DNA of 63,106 bases from an uncultured Prevotellaceae bacterium. GTDB taxonomy: Bacteria > Bacteroidota > Bacteroidia > Bacteroidales > Bacteroidaceae. The translations under genes were made by a program, and so were the position numbers. Positions within the stretch are counted from its first letter, which is position 1. Each line of letters opens with the position of its first letter. Where the stretch lies: NCBI GenBank assembly GCA_900318115.1, contig ONJJ01000016.1, positions 1 to 63,106 of the forward strand, read 5' to 3'. Positions 43,631 to 54,139 of the stretch are shown one piece after another. A model generated the notes under the pieces. It was not told the origin of the DNA, ran no database searches, and saw nothing but the letters and a program-made list of their open reading frames with translations.

Positions 43631-45571
43631 ATGAAATGTGTTGATTACGTCATCAAGATTTGCAGCTTGTTGTGTATAGCTTGCGGGGTCTGTATCCTGT
43701 CAGCAACGGCCCAGCCCTATACCATCTATCCCATTCCTCAGCAGCAGTTGTCTCTATCAGGCCGCGCCCGTGTGGCCTTGCCTGTCTGCATCATGGCGGA
43801 GCAAGGCATCGACGAAGCTACGGTGGAGCGTGCCAAGCAGGTGTTGACAGACCACGGCATTCCTTTCACTACTTCCGACCGTAAGCAGAAGGGTGTTACC
43901 AATCTGCTGCTGGGCATCAATGGCTCACATGGTTTGGCCGATAAAGAAGCTTCGCGCCAGATGCTGAGCCGCGAGGTTTTTGCTCAACCAAAATATGACC
44001 GCCACCTGCTCCACCTCACGGCAGACAAGCAGGGGCTGGCGCAGCTGCTCATCCTGGGTGAACATACCGATGCCGTGTTCTATGGGTTGGCCTCGTTGGA
44101 ACAAATGCTCGATGGCGGTATGCAAGAGATGCCTTGTGTCACCCTCTATGACTACGCCGATATCCGCGACCGCGGCATCATCGAGGGTTACTATGGTGTC
44201 CCCTACAGTGCCGAGGTGACGAAGGATTTGTTCCGCTTCATGGCACGTTACAAGATGAACACTTATATGTATGGTGCCAAGTCTGATCCCTATCACTCAC
44301 AGCTTTGGGCAGATCCCTATCCCGTTAGCATCACACCCGAGCAGTTGCGCATCGGGTATCTGACGCAGGATATGTTGCGCGAAATCACTGCCGTGGGTCA
44401 TGCCACGAAGGTGAACTTCATCTGGGCTATACATCCGGGAACGGCTTTCACGAATGCCGCCAACGATCAGGTCCTCGCGCAAATCATGCATAAATTCAGC
44501 GATATGCACTCCCTGGGTGTCCGCCAGTTCGGAGTCTTCGTGGACGATGTGGGTGTGCCCAATGACGATGCTACCTTGCGCCTTGGTGCCGACCGCCTGA
44601 CCGAGTTGCAGCGTCGCATAGACGAGCGCTGGAACCGGCCTGGAGCCGTACCCGCCGACACGGTGAAACCGCTGCATTATGTTCCTCAACTCTATGCCTA
44701 CTCCTGGGTGTCAAGGGAACAGGCCGCCCGCTTCTTCGGCTCGCTCAGCAAGGTGCCCGAGAAGGTGCGCATCTATATCACGGGTGCTGCCGTCTGGACC
44801 GTGCCCAACAGTGCAGACCTCACGACCGTCAGCCAGTGGTTGGGGCACGGCACCAGCTGGTGGTGGAACTATCCGTGCAACGACAATGACGTGACCAAGC
44901 TCTTCCCCATGGACACCTACGGCAACTTCCATGACGAGCAGCACATCCGCACGCTCGCCCGACTGGAACCGTCGTTGAAGGGCACGCCGACGCTCATCAT
45001 CAATCCTATGCAGCAGGGTGAAGTCTCGAAGATTGCGCTTTTCAGTGTGGCCGACTATGCCTGGAACAATCGTGCCTTCGACAACCATCAGAGCTGGGAG
45101 GCCGCCTTGCCTGCCGTAGTGGGGCAGAAATATGCTTCAGCGTTGCGGCAGCTTGCACCCTATCTTCGTTATTTCGATTCCGATGCCCTCAGCTATGCAG
45201 CCCGCAATTACCGTCGCTCGGTGGAGGAGGGCTCGCCGCGTCCCGGAGCGCTCATCGGCGAACTGCGTCGCGTCTTGCAGGCTTGTGAGACGCTGGAAGC
45301 CATGAAGAACTCGCCACGACAGCAGGATGTCCTCTTCTATGAAGACGTGCGTCCCTGGCTGCTCAAGCTGAAGGCCATGGCCGCCGAAACCGTGGAGCGG
45401 CTCGAAGACCGCAAGCCGGCTGCCGTGGATCTCAATGGCACTCCAGACTTCCAGTTCCCCATCCTCACGGGGCTGGGCAATGACATTAAGCTCAGCGTGA
45501 AGACGGCAGAACCTGCCGCTGAAGTGCTGCAACCCCTATTGGAATGGCTCCGCACGCGGGATGGTCAATGA
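43631..45571 (+). CDS. GH84 beta-N-acetylglucosaminidase (hyaluronidase/O-GlcNAcase family)
   Basis: GH84 enzymes release beta-GlcNAc by substrate-assisted catalysis; gut Bacteroides homologues act on O-GlcNAc or host glycans. A signal peptide (ICSLLCIACGVCILSATAQ) leads to a GH20b-like N-terminal domain (~25-150). The TIM barrel opens with RGIIEGYYGVPYS (~178). The catalytic pair is Asp305-Asp306 in FGVFVDDVGVP, and a substrate-pocket Trp/Asn region follows (HGTSWWWNYPCNDND; VADYAWNN). The helical C-terminal part ends near residue 646 without a sorting tail. It stands alone with its own promoter box, and a strong bidirectional terminator follows. Confidence 0.93.
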   Translation: MKCVDYVIKICSLLCIACGVCILSATAQPYTIYPIPQQQLSLSGRARVALPVCIMAEQGIDEATVERAKQVLTDHGIPFTTSDRKQKGVTNLLLGINGSHGLADKEASRQMLSREVFAQPKYDRHLLHLTADKQGLAQLLILGEHTDAVFYGLASLEQMLDGGMQEMPCVTLYDYADIRDRGIIEGYYGVPYSAEVTKDLFRFMARYKMNTYMYGAKSDPYHSQLWADPYPVSITPEQLRIGYLTQDMLREITAVGHATKVNFIWAIHPGTAFTNAANDQVLAQIMHKFSDMHSLGVRQFGVFVDDVGVPNDDATLRLGADRLTELQRRIDERWNRPGAVPADTVKPLHYVPQLYAYSWVSREQAARFFGSLSKVPEKVRIYITGAAVWTVPNSADLTTVSQWLGHGTSWWWNYPCNDNDVTKLFPMDTYGNFHDEQHIRTLARLEPSLKGTPTLIINPMQQGEVSKIALFSVADYAWNNRAFDNHQSWEAALPAVVGQKYASALRQLAPYLRYFDSDALSYAARNYRRSVEEGSPRPGALIGELRRVLQACETLEAMKNSPRQQDVLFYEDVRPWLLKLKAMAAETVERLEDRKPAAVDLNGTPDFQFPILTGLGNDIKLSVKTAEPAAEVLQPLLEWLRTRDGQ

Positions 45572-45574
45572 TAC

Positions 45575-45620
45575 AAAAAACGCCTCCGTGTCCTTCTCAC
45601 TGGACACGGAGGCGTTTTTT
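45575..45620. terminator. Bidirectional terminator between GH84 and transporter genes
   Basis: AAAAAACGCCTCCGTGTCC (45575-45593) and GGACACGGAGGCGTTTTTT (45602-45620) form a perfect 19-bp stem with an 8-nt loop. T runs lie on both strands, serving the two convergent genes. Confidence 0.95.
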
Positions 45621-45636
45621 CGTTTTATAACCTGCA

Positions 45637-47349
45637 TCACACCACGGAGTAGAGCAGCAGGATAATCAGTTGCGCCGTGAGAATACGCAGGAACATACAG
45701 AGTGGATAGACGGTGCTGTAGCCTACGGCAGGTGCATCGTTGTTCGCTGTCTGGTTGGCGTAGGCCAGGGCGGGCGGGTCGGTGGTAGCACCGGCAATGA
45801 GACCCATCAGCGTGAAGTAGTTCATCTTATACTTCAGACGTGCAAGCACGCCGATGAGCAGGATAGGAATGACCGTGATGAGGAAGCCGGACCAGACGTA
45901 AGTGAGTCCGTCGCCCTCGGTGACGGTCTGCCAGAACGTAGCTCCAGCCTTGATACCCACCGATGCCAGGAAGAGGACGAGTCCGAACTCGCGTAGCATC
46001 AGGTTGGCTGATGTCGTGGTGTAGGAGACGAGGTGTGCCTTGTAGCCGAAGCGACCGATAAGGATGGCCACAATGAGCGGTCCGCCAGCCAGACCCAGCT
46101 TCACGGGAGTGGGCACGCCCGGCAGTGCGATGGGCATCATGCCGAAGACGATGCCTACGACGATGCCGATGAACAATGCTGCGAGGTTCGGGTGATCCAG
46201 ACGCTTCATCTCGTTGCCAAGCACGACGGCCACGCGTTGCACGGCGTCCTCGGGCCCCACGCAGACCACTTTGTCACCGATCTGCACGCGCAGGTTCTGA
46301 TCGGCAAAGAGGTTCATGCCGTTGCGCAGGATGCGGGTGACATTGACGCCATAGACGCTGGAGAAGTGCAGCTGGCCGAAGGTCTTGCCGTTCACGTTGG
46401 GCTGGGTCACCAGGATGTTCCTTGACACCATGGGCACGTCCTGCTCCTCCCATTCCACGTGGTCCACGGGACCGATGAATGCCGAAATGGCTTCCCAGTC
46501 ATCCTCGGCGCAGGTGATGTACATCAGGTCGCCCTCGTTGATGATGGTGTCGCGGTTGGGGATGGTCACGTGGCCCTCGTGCAGGAATCTGGAGCAGACG
46601 AAGTTGCGCCCCAGAAACTCGCGGATCTGCAGGATGGTGCGCCCGCTCAGGGCTTTGTTCTCCGCGCGCAGCGTCATGCGGTGGGGCTTGGCGTGCGGGT
46701 TCTCGTTCATTTCCTGCGCAATCTGTTCCTCTTCTTTCTTCAGGCTGATGCCGCATAGATAGCGGAGGGCGATGGTGGCTCCGATGATGCCCACCACACC
46801 GAGGGGGTAGGCGCAGGCGTAGCCCGAGGCAATCTGGGGAATCTGCGCGGCACCTTTGTAGATGGTGTTCACGGCTTCGGAGGCGGCACCCAGACCCGGT
46901 GTGTTGGTGATGGCTCCGCAGAGCACGCCCGTCATCATCGAGAGGTTCCAGACGTTGTCCCCGCCATGGACAGACGGATTGTAGAAGAGAATGAAATAGA
47001 GTGCCAGCATCGTAATCACATTCAGGCCCACGATGCCCATGGCCAGGGCGTTGGCCGTGACTCCTCCTTTGGCAAAGCTCTCGAAGAAACCAGGACCTAC
47101 TTGCAGACCGATGCAGTAGACGAAGAGGATGAGACCGAAGTCCTGGACATAGTTCAGTACGGCAGGGGTGCCGGTGAACCCGATGTGTCCGGCCAGGATG
47201 CCTGCGAACAACACAAAGGTGACACCAAGGGAGATGCCGAAAATCTTGAAGCGGCCGAGGAATATACCCACGGCGATGACCAACGAGTAGAGCACCACGA
47301 TGTGCGCGATGCTGTCGGTCTGAGTAAAAAGGTTGATTAGCCAGTCCAT
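45637..47349 (-). CDS. AspT/YidE-family putative transporter with RCK_C domains
   Basis: The 570-residue inner-membrane protein is of the aspartate-alanine exchanger (AspT/YidE) family. N-terminal helices (~1-200) include the repeat signature [20 protein letters not shown]. Two TrkA_C/RCK_C regulatory domains lie in the middle (~235-300, [18 protein letters not shown]; ~310-385, [17 protein letters not shown]). A second helix bundle has the matching repeat [17 protein letters not shown]. The ending [16 protein letters not shown] is characteristic of the family. Substrate is unknown; in the characterised member it is aspartate/alanine. A promoter box lies ~85 bp upstream, divergent from mrp. 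Confidence 0.92.
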   Translation of the reverse strand: MDWLINLFTQTDSIAHIVVLYSLVIAVGIFLGRFKIFGISLGVTFVLFAGILAGHIGFTGTPAVLNYVQDFGLILFVYCIGLQVGPGFFESFAKGGVTANALAMGIVGLNVITMLALYFILFYNPSVHGGDNVWNLSMMTGVLCGAITNTPGLGAASEAVNTIYKGAAQIPQIASGYACAYPLGVVGIIGATIALRYLCGISLKKEEEQIAQEMNENPHAKPHRMTLRAENKALSGRTILQIREFLGRNFVCSRFLHEGHVTIPNRDTIINEGDLMYITCAEDDWEAISAFIGPVDHVEWEEQDVPMVSRNILVTQPNVNGKTFGQLHFSSVYGVNVTRILRNGMNLFADQNLRVQIGDKVVCVGPEDAVQRVAVVLGNEMKRLDHPNLAALFIGIVVGIVFGMMPIALPGVPTPVKLGLAGGPLIVAILIGRFGYKAHLVSYTTTSANLMLREFGLVLFLASVGIKAGATFWQTVTEGDGLTYVWSGFLITVIPILLIGVLARLKYKMNYFTLMGLIAGATTDPPALAYANQTANNDAPAVGYSTVYPLCMFLRILTAQLIILLLYSVV

Positions 47350-47433
47350 TATGTAGTTTGGGGTTTAGTGTTTGGGGCTTATAAATACATATAAAATAAA
47401 TGTGAACATCTATGTCACAGAATAATTCGGCTG

Positions 47434-47441
47434 CAAAGGTA
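47434..47441 (-). promoter_or_regulatory. -7 box TACCTTTG for AspT-like transporter
   Basis: A perfect box on the minus strand about 85 bp upstream of the transporter ATG. Confidence 0.55.
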
Positions 47442-47515
47442 CGGCTTTTTGCCCGTTTTTCCCTACTCCGAGACATATTTTCTGCTTTCCCTGCCGTTTT
47501 CCGCGGCTTTTTCCT

Positions 47516-47523
47516 TATCTTTG
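47516..47523 (+). promoter_or_regulatory. -7 box TATCTTTG for mrp
   Basis: A perfect TAnnTTTG match 107 bp before the chosen mrp start; the leader shows no strong hairpin. Confidence 0.5.
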
Positions 47524-47630
47524 CAGCCCAAAAGCAGGGCTTGGGGCTCTGAATGCCCCGCAAGGGCTTGCTCGCTTGCCCTTTCAAGAACTCTCGAAAA
47601 CTCTCGACTTTAAACAACTCTCAACCCATT

Positions 47631-48737
47631 ATGACTCTCTATCCTCAGCAAATAATAGATGCCCTCAAGACCGTTCGCTATCCCGGCACCGGCAAGAGCA
47701 TTGTGGAGATGCAAATGGTGGAGGACGACCTACGTATCGCAGGACTGCATGTGTCCTTCTCCCTCATCTTTGACAAACCTACGAATCCCTTCCTGAAGTC
47801 TCTCATCAAGGCCTCCGAGGCAGCCATCCATGCCTACGTGGGCAAGGAAGTGGAGGTGGAGATAAAGACAAAGACCCAGGCTGCCGCCACGACTCAGGCC
47901 ACTCAGAGCACTCCAACCTTCCCTAACTTGGGCAACATCATTGCCGTCTCTTCGGGCAAGGGTGGGGTAGGCAAGAGCACTGTGGCCGCCAACCTCGCTG
48001 TGGCCTTGGCTCGCCTGGGACATCGTGTGGGCCTTCTGGATTGCGACATCTTCGGCCCCTCGGTTCCCAAGATGTTCCAGCTCGAAGGCGAACAGATCTA
48101 CAGTGAGGAGCGCGATGGCAAGACCCTTATCATCCCTGCCGAGAAGTATGGGGTGAAGGTGCTCTCCATCGGTTTCTTCGTGGACCCCGACACCCCCACG
48201 CTCTGGCGCGGCGGCATGGCCTCGAACGCCCTGAAGCAACTCATCGGCGAGGCCGACTGGGGCGACCTCGACTACTTCATCCTCGACACGCCTCCGGGCA
48301 CGAGTGACATCCATCTGACACTGGTGCAGACGCTGCCCGTCACGGGTGCCATCATCGTATCCACCCCGCAGCAGGTGGCGCTGGCCGATGCACGCAAGGG
48401 ACTGCACATGTACACGAACGAGAAAGTCAACGTCCCCATCCTCGGGTTGGTGGAGAATATGTCATGGTTCACGCCTGCCGAACTGCCGGAGAACCGCTAC
48501 TACATCTTCGGCCACGAAGGCGTGAAGCAACTGGCCGAGGAGACCGGCGTGCCCTTGCTGGCTCAGATCCCGTTGGTGCAGAGTGTCTGCGAGAACGGCG
48601 ACGCCGGAACCCCGGCTGCACTCGACCCCTCCAGCCCCACGGGAAATGCCTTCCTGCAGCTGGCTGCACGCGTGGTCACGCAGACCGACAAGCGCAACGC
48701 CGAGTTGGCAAAAACCGAGATTGTGCAGACACATTAA
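47631..48737 (+). CDS. mrp: Mrp/ApbC-type iron-sulfur carrier ATPase
   Basis: Mrp/ApbC proteins are P-loop NTPases that carry and transfer Fe-S clusters. The ATG at 47631 (MTLYPQQIIDALKTV) starts the conserved MIP18/DUF59 domain (~1-80); the frame from 47553 only adds leader sequence. A deviant Walker A is at 107-116 (SSGKGGVGKS), followed by LLDCDIFGPSVPKM, LDTPPGTSDIHLTL and TPQQVALADARKG. The usual Cys-x-x-Cys cluster motif after ENMS is absent: the sequence reads ENMSWFTPAELPENRYYIFG, which I believe is common in Bacteroidetes versions. It ends at 368 residues. Not in an obvious operon. Confidence 0.92.
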   Translation: MTLYPQQIIDALKTVRYPGTGKSIVEMQMVEDDLRIAGLHVSFSLIFDKPTNPFLKSLIKASEAAIHAYVGKEVEVEIKTKTQAAATTQATQSTPTFPNLGNIIAVSSGKGGVGKSTVAANLAVALARLGHRVGLLDCDIFGPSVPKMFQLEGEQIYSEERDGKTLIIPAEKYGVKVLSIGFFVDPDTPTLWRGGMASNALKQLIGEADWGDLDYFILDTPPGTSDIHLTLVQTLPVTGAIIVSTPQQVALADARKGLHMYTNEKVNVPILGLVENMSWFTPAELPENRYYIFGHEGVKQLAEETGVPLLAQIPLVQSVCENGDAGTPAALDPSSPTGNAFLQLAARVVTQTDKRNAELAKTEIVQTH

Positions 48738-48811
48738 TATAAATAATGTGAAAAAGCCCGCTTCCCAAGGAAAAACTCTAAACTTTGGACTTTAAACTTT
48801 AAACTTTTCAT

Positions 48812-48819
48812 TACCTTTG
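48812..48819 (+). promoter_or_regulatory. -7 box TACCTTTG for small membrane protein / eno region
   Basis: A perfect box 22 bp before the ATG at 48842. The preceding bases are a low-complexity AAACTTTGGACTTTAAACTT run. No separate box was found directly before eno, so this may also drive it. Confidence 0.5.
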
Positions 48820-48841
48820 CAGCCAAGAAATCCTCAGAACG

Positions 48842-50529
<1,688 letters not shown>

Positions 50530-50555
50530 GATCTGCTTTCAGAGACAATAATAGG

Positions 50556-50587
50556 AAAGTCCCCAGCCTGGTGGTTGGGGACTTTTC
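50556..50587 (+). terminator. Intrinsic terminator after eno
   Basis: AAAGTCCCCA (50556-50565) pairs perfectly with TGGGGACTTT (50576-50585) and runs into TTTTC. Confidence 0.88.
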
Positions 50588-50671
50588 TTCTTTTCTTGGG
50601 CTCGGGGCCTCTGGAAGTTCTGGAAGCTCTGGATTTTTGGTTCTTCTATATTATATAGGTGGTGTCACCGC

Positions 50672-51463
50672 TCAGGGTCTGACATAGAGCTGTTCCGCAG
50701 AATCGACGGCTGCGAGGTCGCGCAAGAGTTCGGCATAGCGCAACGCTACGTCGTGCGTGTGGCGTGCTCCTTTCTCTGCGGTTGCAAGGTGCGGATTGCC
50801 GATTCCCGTGTCGTCCGATACGAGGTTCCAATGGCGGGGAAGCCAGGCGGTCTTTGCTCTAAGTGATGGGAGGGCAAAGGGGTGGCTGGTGCCATCGCCA
50901 GCCAAGTCCATTCTCACAAGTTCGGGGTGGTAGTGGAGCATGGCTGAGGTCTCCAGCTCGTCTGCGTGGTCACCCGGCTCGTCGAAGTAGTCCCGGGCTG
51001 GGAGCACCGAATACCAATCGGAGAGGAGGATGAGCATATCCGGGAAGTCCACGAGTAGGTCGCGGATAATGCCTTTTAGCGTGTTCCCGCCATGTCCATT
51101 GACAATGAGCAGGCGACGGAAGCCTTGATGGTGAAGGGATTCTACGATGTCGCGGAGAATGGCTTGCTGCGTGTGTACGTGGTAGTGGATACAGAACGGC
51201 AGTTCGCGTTGTCCAGGGTTCTGAGCTCCCATAGCCACAGGTGGCAAAACCATGGCGCGAACTCCATGGAGCTCTTGTGCCAGACGGGCTGCGTCCACTG
51301 CCACGTCGTGGGAGAGGATGCAGTCCGTCAGGTACGGCAGATGGCGGTTGTGCGGTTCGGTTGCGCCCCAGGGGAGGAGCACGACGTCATATTGGTTCCC
51401 CTGCACTTCGCCGTAGGTGCAGGCGGTGAGGTCTGATGGAGGTTGTTGGGATTCTTTTTTCAT
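50672..51463 (-). CDS. Creatininase-family amidohydrolase
   Basis: The 263 residues belong to the creatininase/FAPy-deformylase/ArfB superfamily of metal-dependent amidohydrolases. Motifs are VVLLPWGATEPHNRHLPYLTD (a metal-site region usually written GSxEQHG-HLPxxTD; here the first His motif is EPHNRH), LLIVNGHGGN, and the acidic DHADELETSAML. Family members open cyclic amides such as creatinine or riboflavin-pathway intermediates; this one's substrate is unknown. It starts 62 bp after the radA stop on the same strand, separated by a short 9-bp repeat, and may be cotranscribed. Confidence 0.88.
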   Translation of the reverse strand: MKKESQQPPSDLTACTYGEVQGNQYDVVLLPWGATEPHNRHLPYLTDCILSHDVAVDAARLAQELHGVRAMVLPPVAMGAQNPGQRELPFCIHYHVHTQQAILRDIVESLHHQGFRRLLIVNGHGGNTLKGIIRDLLVDFPDMLILLSDWYSVLPARDYFDEPGDHADELETSAMLHYHPELVRMDLAGDGTSHPFALPSLRAKTAWLPRHWNLVSDDTGIGNPHLATAEKGARHTHDVALRYAELLRDLAAVDSAEQLYVRP

Positions 51464-51478
51464 AGGGGGTATGGGGGA

Positions 51479-51523
51479 ATTATGGGGTTAATGGGTTTAA
51501 TGGGGCTAATGGGTTTTATGGGT
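51479..51523. repeat. 9-bp tandem repeat between radA and creatininase gene
   Basis: Five 9-bp units of the type TTAATGGGT (ATTATGGGG, TTAATGGGT, TTAATGGGG, CTAATGGGT, TTTATGGGT) fill the gap. Confidence 0.85.
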
Positions 51524-51525
51524 TA

Positions 51526-52926
51526 TTATCCGAAGAGGGCCCGAAAGGCATCTTCCACTTTTCGGCAGGGAATGATTTGGATGGAATAGTTGTGCGGGTT
51601 CACCGCCTTGAGGCTCGCTGCAGGAATGAGGATGCGTGAGAATCCCAGTCGCTGTGCCTCTGCTATGCGTTGGTCGATACGGCTGATGGGGCGCAGCTCG
51701 CCCGAAAGTCCAACCTCGGCACAGAGGGCTGTCTCGTGGTCCAGTGGGGTGTCGGTATTGCTGCTGAGGATGGCGGCAATGACGGCCAGGTCCGTGGCCG
51801 TGTCGGTCACCCGCAGGCCTCCGGCAATGTTTAGGAACACATCCTTCTGCGCAAGCTTGAAGCCAACCCGTTTCTCCAGCACAGCCAGGAGCATATTCAG
51901 TCGTCGGTAGTCGAAACCCGTGGCAGAGCGCTGCGCTGTGCCATAGGCTGCTGTGCTCACCAGTGCCTGCACTTCAATGAGGAAGGGCCGCACGCCCTCC
52001 ACGGCAGCAGCGATGGCTATTCCGCTGAGATCTTCCTGATGTTCACTGAGCAAGAGCTCGCTGGGGTTGGTCACGGGGCGCAGACCATCCTGCCGCATCT
52101 CGTAGATGCCTAACTCGGAGGTGGAGCCGAAACGGTTCTTCTGTGAACGCAGGATTCGGTAGAGATAGTGTTGGTCGCCCTCGAATTGAAGCACCGTATC
52201 TACGATGTGTTCCAGCACTTTCGGCCCCGCCAGACTGCCTTCCTTGGTGATGTGACCGATAAGGATGATGCTCGGACCGCCACTTTTGGCATGTCGCAAT
52301 AGCGCAGCCGCACACTCGCGAATCTGACTGAGACTGCCAGGAGAACTTTCCACCGTTTCGGTCGAAATGGTTTGGATGGAGTCGATGATGACGAGGTCGG
52401 GTTGCTCGGTCTCGATGTGCTGGAAGATGTTTTCGAGCGCGGTGTCGCAGACGACGAGCAGGTCAGACTCTCCTTGTCGGGAGTCCTGTAGCCTGTCGGC
52501 TCTCAGCTTCAATTGCCGTGCACTCTCCTCGCCGCTGACGTAGAGCACTTTCTTGTCCGTGAGGCGCAAGATGGTCTGGAGTACCAGCGTACTTTTTCCG
52601 ATGCCCGGTTCTCCGCCAAGCAGCACCAAACTACCAGGTACCAGTCCTCCTCCCAACACGCGGTTCAGTTCCGGATCCATCAGATCCATGCGTGGTTCGG
52701 CATCGGCACGTATCTCAGAGAGAGGAATGGGACGCGAAGCCGCCTCGCGTCCGCCTCCTGCAGATAAGGGAGTCTTCCCCCCTTGGAGGGAGTTGGAGGG
52801 GGGCTTCGAGGCTACACGTATTTCCTTGAACGTGTTCCACTGTCCGCAGCTTGGGCATTTGCCCAGCCACTTCGAACTCTCTTGCCCGCAGTTGTCGCAG
52901 ACGTACATCAGTTTATCTTTTGCCAT
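51526..52926 (-). CDS. radA: DNA repair protein RadA with in-frame repeat in linker
   Basis: RadA (Sms) is a RecA-like, Lon-related ATPase helping branch migration in recombinational repair. An N-terminal zinc finger (CDNCGQESSKWLGKCPSCGQW, Cys 10/13/24/27), Walker A at 104-112 (LLGGEPGIGKST), and the family signature KNRFGSTSELGIYEM are present. The Lon-like C-terminal domain ends near RKVEDAFRALFG. Residues ~41-65 (KPPSNSLQGGKTPLSAGGGR, then EAASR) in the flexible linker between finger and ATPase are Gly/Ser/Pro-rich and look repeat-derived; relatives have an unrelated linker there. Length 466. A TATATTTG box is 62 bp upstream. Confidence 0.97.
   Translation of the reverse strand: MAKDKLMYVCDNCGQESSKWLGKCPSCGQWNTFKEIRVASKPPSNSLQGGKTPLSAGGGREAASRPIPLSEIRADAEPRMDLMDPELNRVLGGGLVPGSLVLLGGEPGIGKSTLVLQTILRLTDKKVLYVSGEESARQLKLRADRLQDSRQGESDLLVVCDTALENIFQHIETEQPDLVIIDSIQTISTETVESSPGSLSQIRECAAALLRHAKSGGPSIILIGHITKEGSLAGPKVLEHIVDTVLQFEGDQHYLYRILRSQKNRFGSTSELGIYEMRQDGLRPVTNPSELLLSEHQEDLSGIAIAAAVEGVRPFLIEVQALVSTAAYGTAQRSATGFDYRRLNMLLAVLEKRVGFKLAQKDVFLNIAGGLRVTDTATDLAVIAAILSSNTDTPLDHETALCAEVGLSGELRPISRIDQRIAEAQRLGFSRILIPAASLKAVNPHNYSIQIIPCRKVEDAFRALFG
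52741..52806. repeat. GC-rich repeat in radA linker
   Basis: The stretch around GGGAGTCTTCCCCCCTTGGA and GGGAGTTGGAGGGGGG is purine/pyrimidine-skewed and partly self-complementary (CCCCCCTT / GGAGGGGG). It encodes the non-conserved linker. It resembles the family A repeats in composition but is a different sequence. Confidence 0.55.
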
Positions 52927-52988
52927 ATTCTTTCAATCAATCGGCTCGTTTTTTGCATTTATGAGTTGGTTTTTTGTATTTCTGTGTG

Positions 52989-52996
52989 CAAATATA
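52989..52996 (-). promoter_or_regulatory. -7 box TATATTTG for radA
   Basis: A perfect box on the minus strand, 62 bp before the radA ATG. Confidence 0.5.
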
Positions 52997-53039
52997 GGAA
53001 AAAGTTGACTCTTCTCGGTCTTAAGTTGAAAGTTTTTCT

Positions 53040-53047
53040 TACCTTTG
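53040..53047 (+). promoter_or_regulatory. -7 box TACCTTTG for coiled-coil protein
   Basis: A perfect box 21 bp before the ATG at 53069, divergent from the radA promoter. Confidence 0.55.
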
Positions 53048-53068
53048 CCACGAAATTTGGCAAAAATA

Positions 53069-53947
53069 ATGAATAAGAAGACTATTATCACCCTTGCAGG
53101 AACCGTCATTGTCCTCCTCTTGGTGGGCATGGGTTACTTGATTTATTCGCTCAACAAGTCCAATGAGGAGAATAAACAGATGTTGGAACTCGCCGAGATG
53201 GACAAACGCGAGATGGAGAATGAATATGCCGATTTTGCCCGTCAGTACAACGAGATGAAGACGCAAGTCAACAACGACTCATTGATGGCTCAGCTGGAGC
53301 AGGAACAGCAGCGGACTCAGGAACTCCTGGAGGAACTGCGGCGCACGAAGAACAATGATGCGGCAGAGATTACCCGACTGAAAAAGGAATTGGCCACCAT
53401 GCGCCAGGTGCTGAAGAGCTTTGTAGCAGAAATCGACTCGCTGAACCGCCTGAACGAACAGCTGATGGGCGAGAACGAGAACTTGCGGCAGCAGCAAGTG
53501 CAGCAGCAACAACAGATTTCCACCCTCAGTGAGGAGAAGGAGTCGCTGTCCGACAAGGTGGCTATTGCCAGTCAGCTGGATGCCACAGGGTTGCACATCA
53601 GTGCTCTGAACAAACGTGGCAAGGAGGCCAAGAAGACCAAGGATGTCAAGAAGTTCCAGATCAGCTTCAGCGTGGCTCGGAATGTCACCGCCGCAGCTGG
53701 TAATCGAACCATCTACGTCCGCATCCTCAAGCCAACGGGCGAGGTGGTGAATGGCGGAGGTACCTTCCCCTTCGAGAACCGCAACCTGGAGTATTCCATC
53801 CGTAAGGATATCGAATACAACGGCGAGGAGACGCCCGTCACCGTTTACTGGGATGTCAACGAAATGCTCATCGCCGGTCTGTACCGCGTGATGATCTTTG
53901 CCGACGGAAACAACATTGGAAGCGGCAGCATATCGTTCGAGAAGTAG
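53069..53947 (+). CDS. Membrane-anchored coiled-coil protein with C-terminal beta domain
   Basis: The ATG at 53069 gives MNKKTIITLAGTVIVLLLVG, an N-terminal membrane anchor (~6-27), and 292 residues. A long coiled coil follows (~35-175: EENKQMLELAEMDKREMENE, EQEQQRTQELLEELRR, LNRLNEQLMGENENLRQQQ). After a basic linker (NKRGKEAKKTKDVKK) comes a beta-rich domain (~195-292: FQISFSVARNVTAAAGNRTI, NGEETPVTVYWDVNEMLIAG). Bacteroidales carry similar proteins of unknown function, often labelled as SMC-like because of the coiled coil. It is probably periplasmic, anchored in the inner membrane. I infer a structural role only. Confidence 0.8.
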   Translation: MNKKTIITLAGTVIVLLLVGMGYLIYSLNKSNEENKQMLELAEMDKREMENEYADFARQYNEMKTQVNNDSLMAQLEQEQQRTQELLEELRRTKNNDAAEITRLKKELATMRQVLKSFVAEIDSLNRLNEQLMGENENLRQQQVQQQQQISTLSEEKESLSDKVAIASQLDATGLHISALNKRGKEAKKTKDVKKFQISFSVARNVTAAAGNRTIYVRILKPTGEVVNGGGTFPFENRNLEYSIRKDIEYNGEETPVTVYWDVNEMLIAGLYRVMIFADGNNIGSGSISFEK

Positions 53948-53984
53948 ACCCACCCCCCGCCCTCCCTGTGAGGGAGGGAGTGGT
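53947..53984 (-). repeat. Family A palindromic repeat after coiled-coil gene
   Basis: GACCCACCCCCCGCCCTCCC then TGTGAGGGAGGGAGTGGT overlaps the end of the stop codon (TAG at 53945-53947). It faces the inverted copy at 54101-54136. Confidence 0.85.
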
Positions 53985-54100
53985 CACCATCGATTCTTGT
54001 TTTCTTGATTTAACAAGGAGTTGTCATCATCGATTTTGGTATTCCTGAAATAAATAATTAAATGTTTAACAAATAAAATCCTTTACCCACCAAGGTAACT

Positions 54101-54136
54101 ACTCCCTCCCTCACAGGGAGGGTGAGGGGTGGGTCT
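54101..54136 (+). repeat. Family A palindromic repeat before gatC-like gene
   Basis: ACTCCCTCCCTCACAGGGAG then GGTGAGGGGTGGGTCT is the inverted partner of 53947-53984 and ends 3 bp before the permease ATG, where it would affect the ribosome-binding region. Confidence 0.85.
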
Positions 54137-54139
54137 CCT

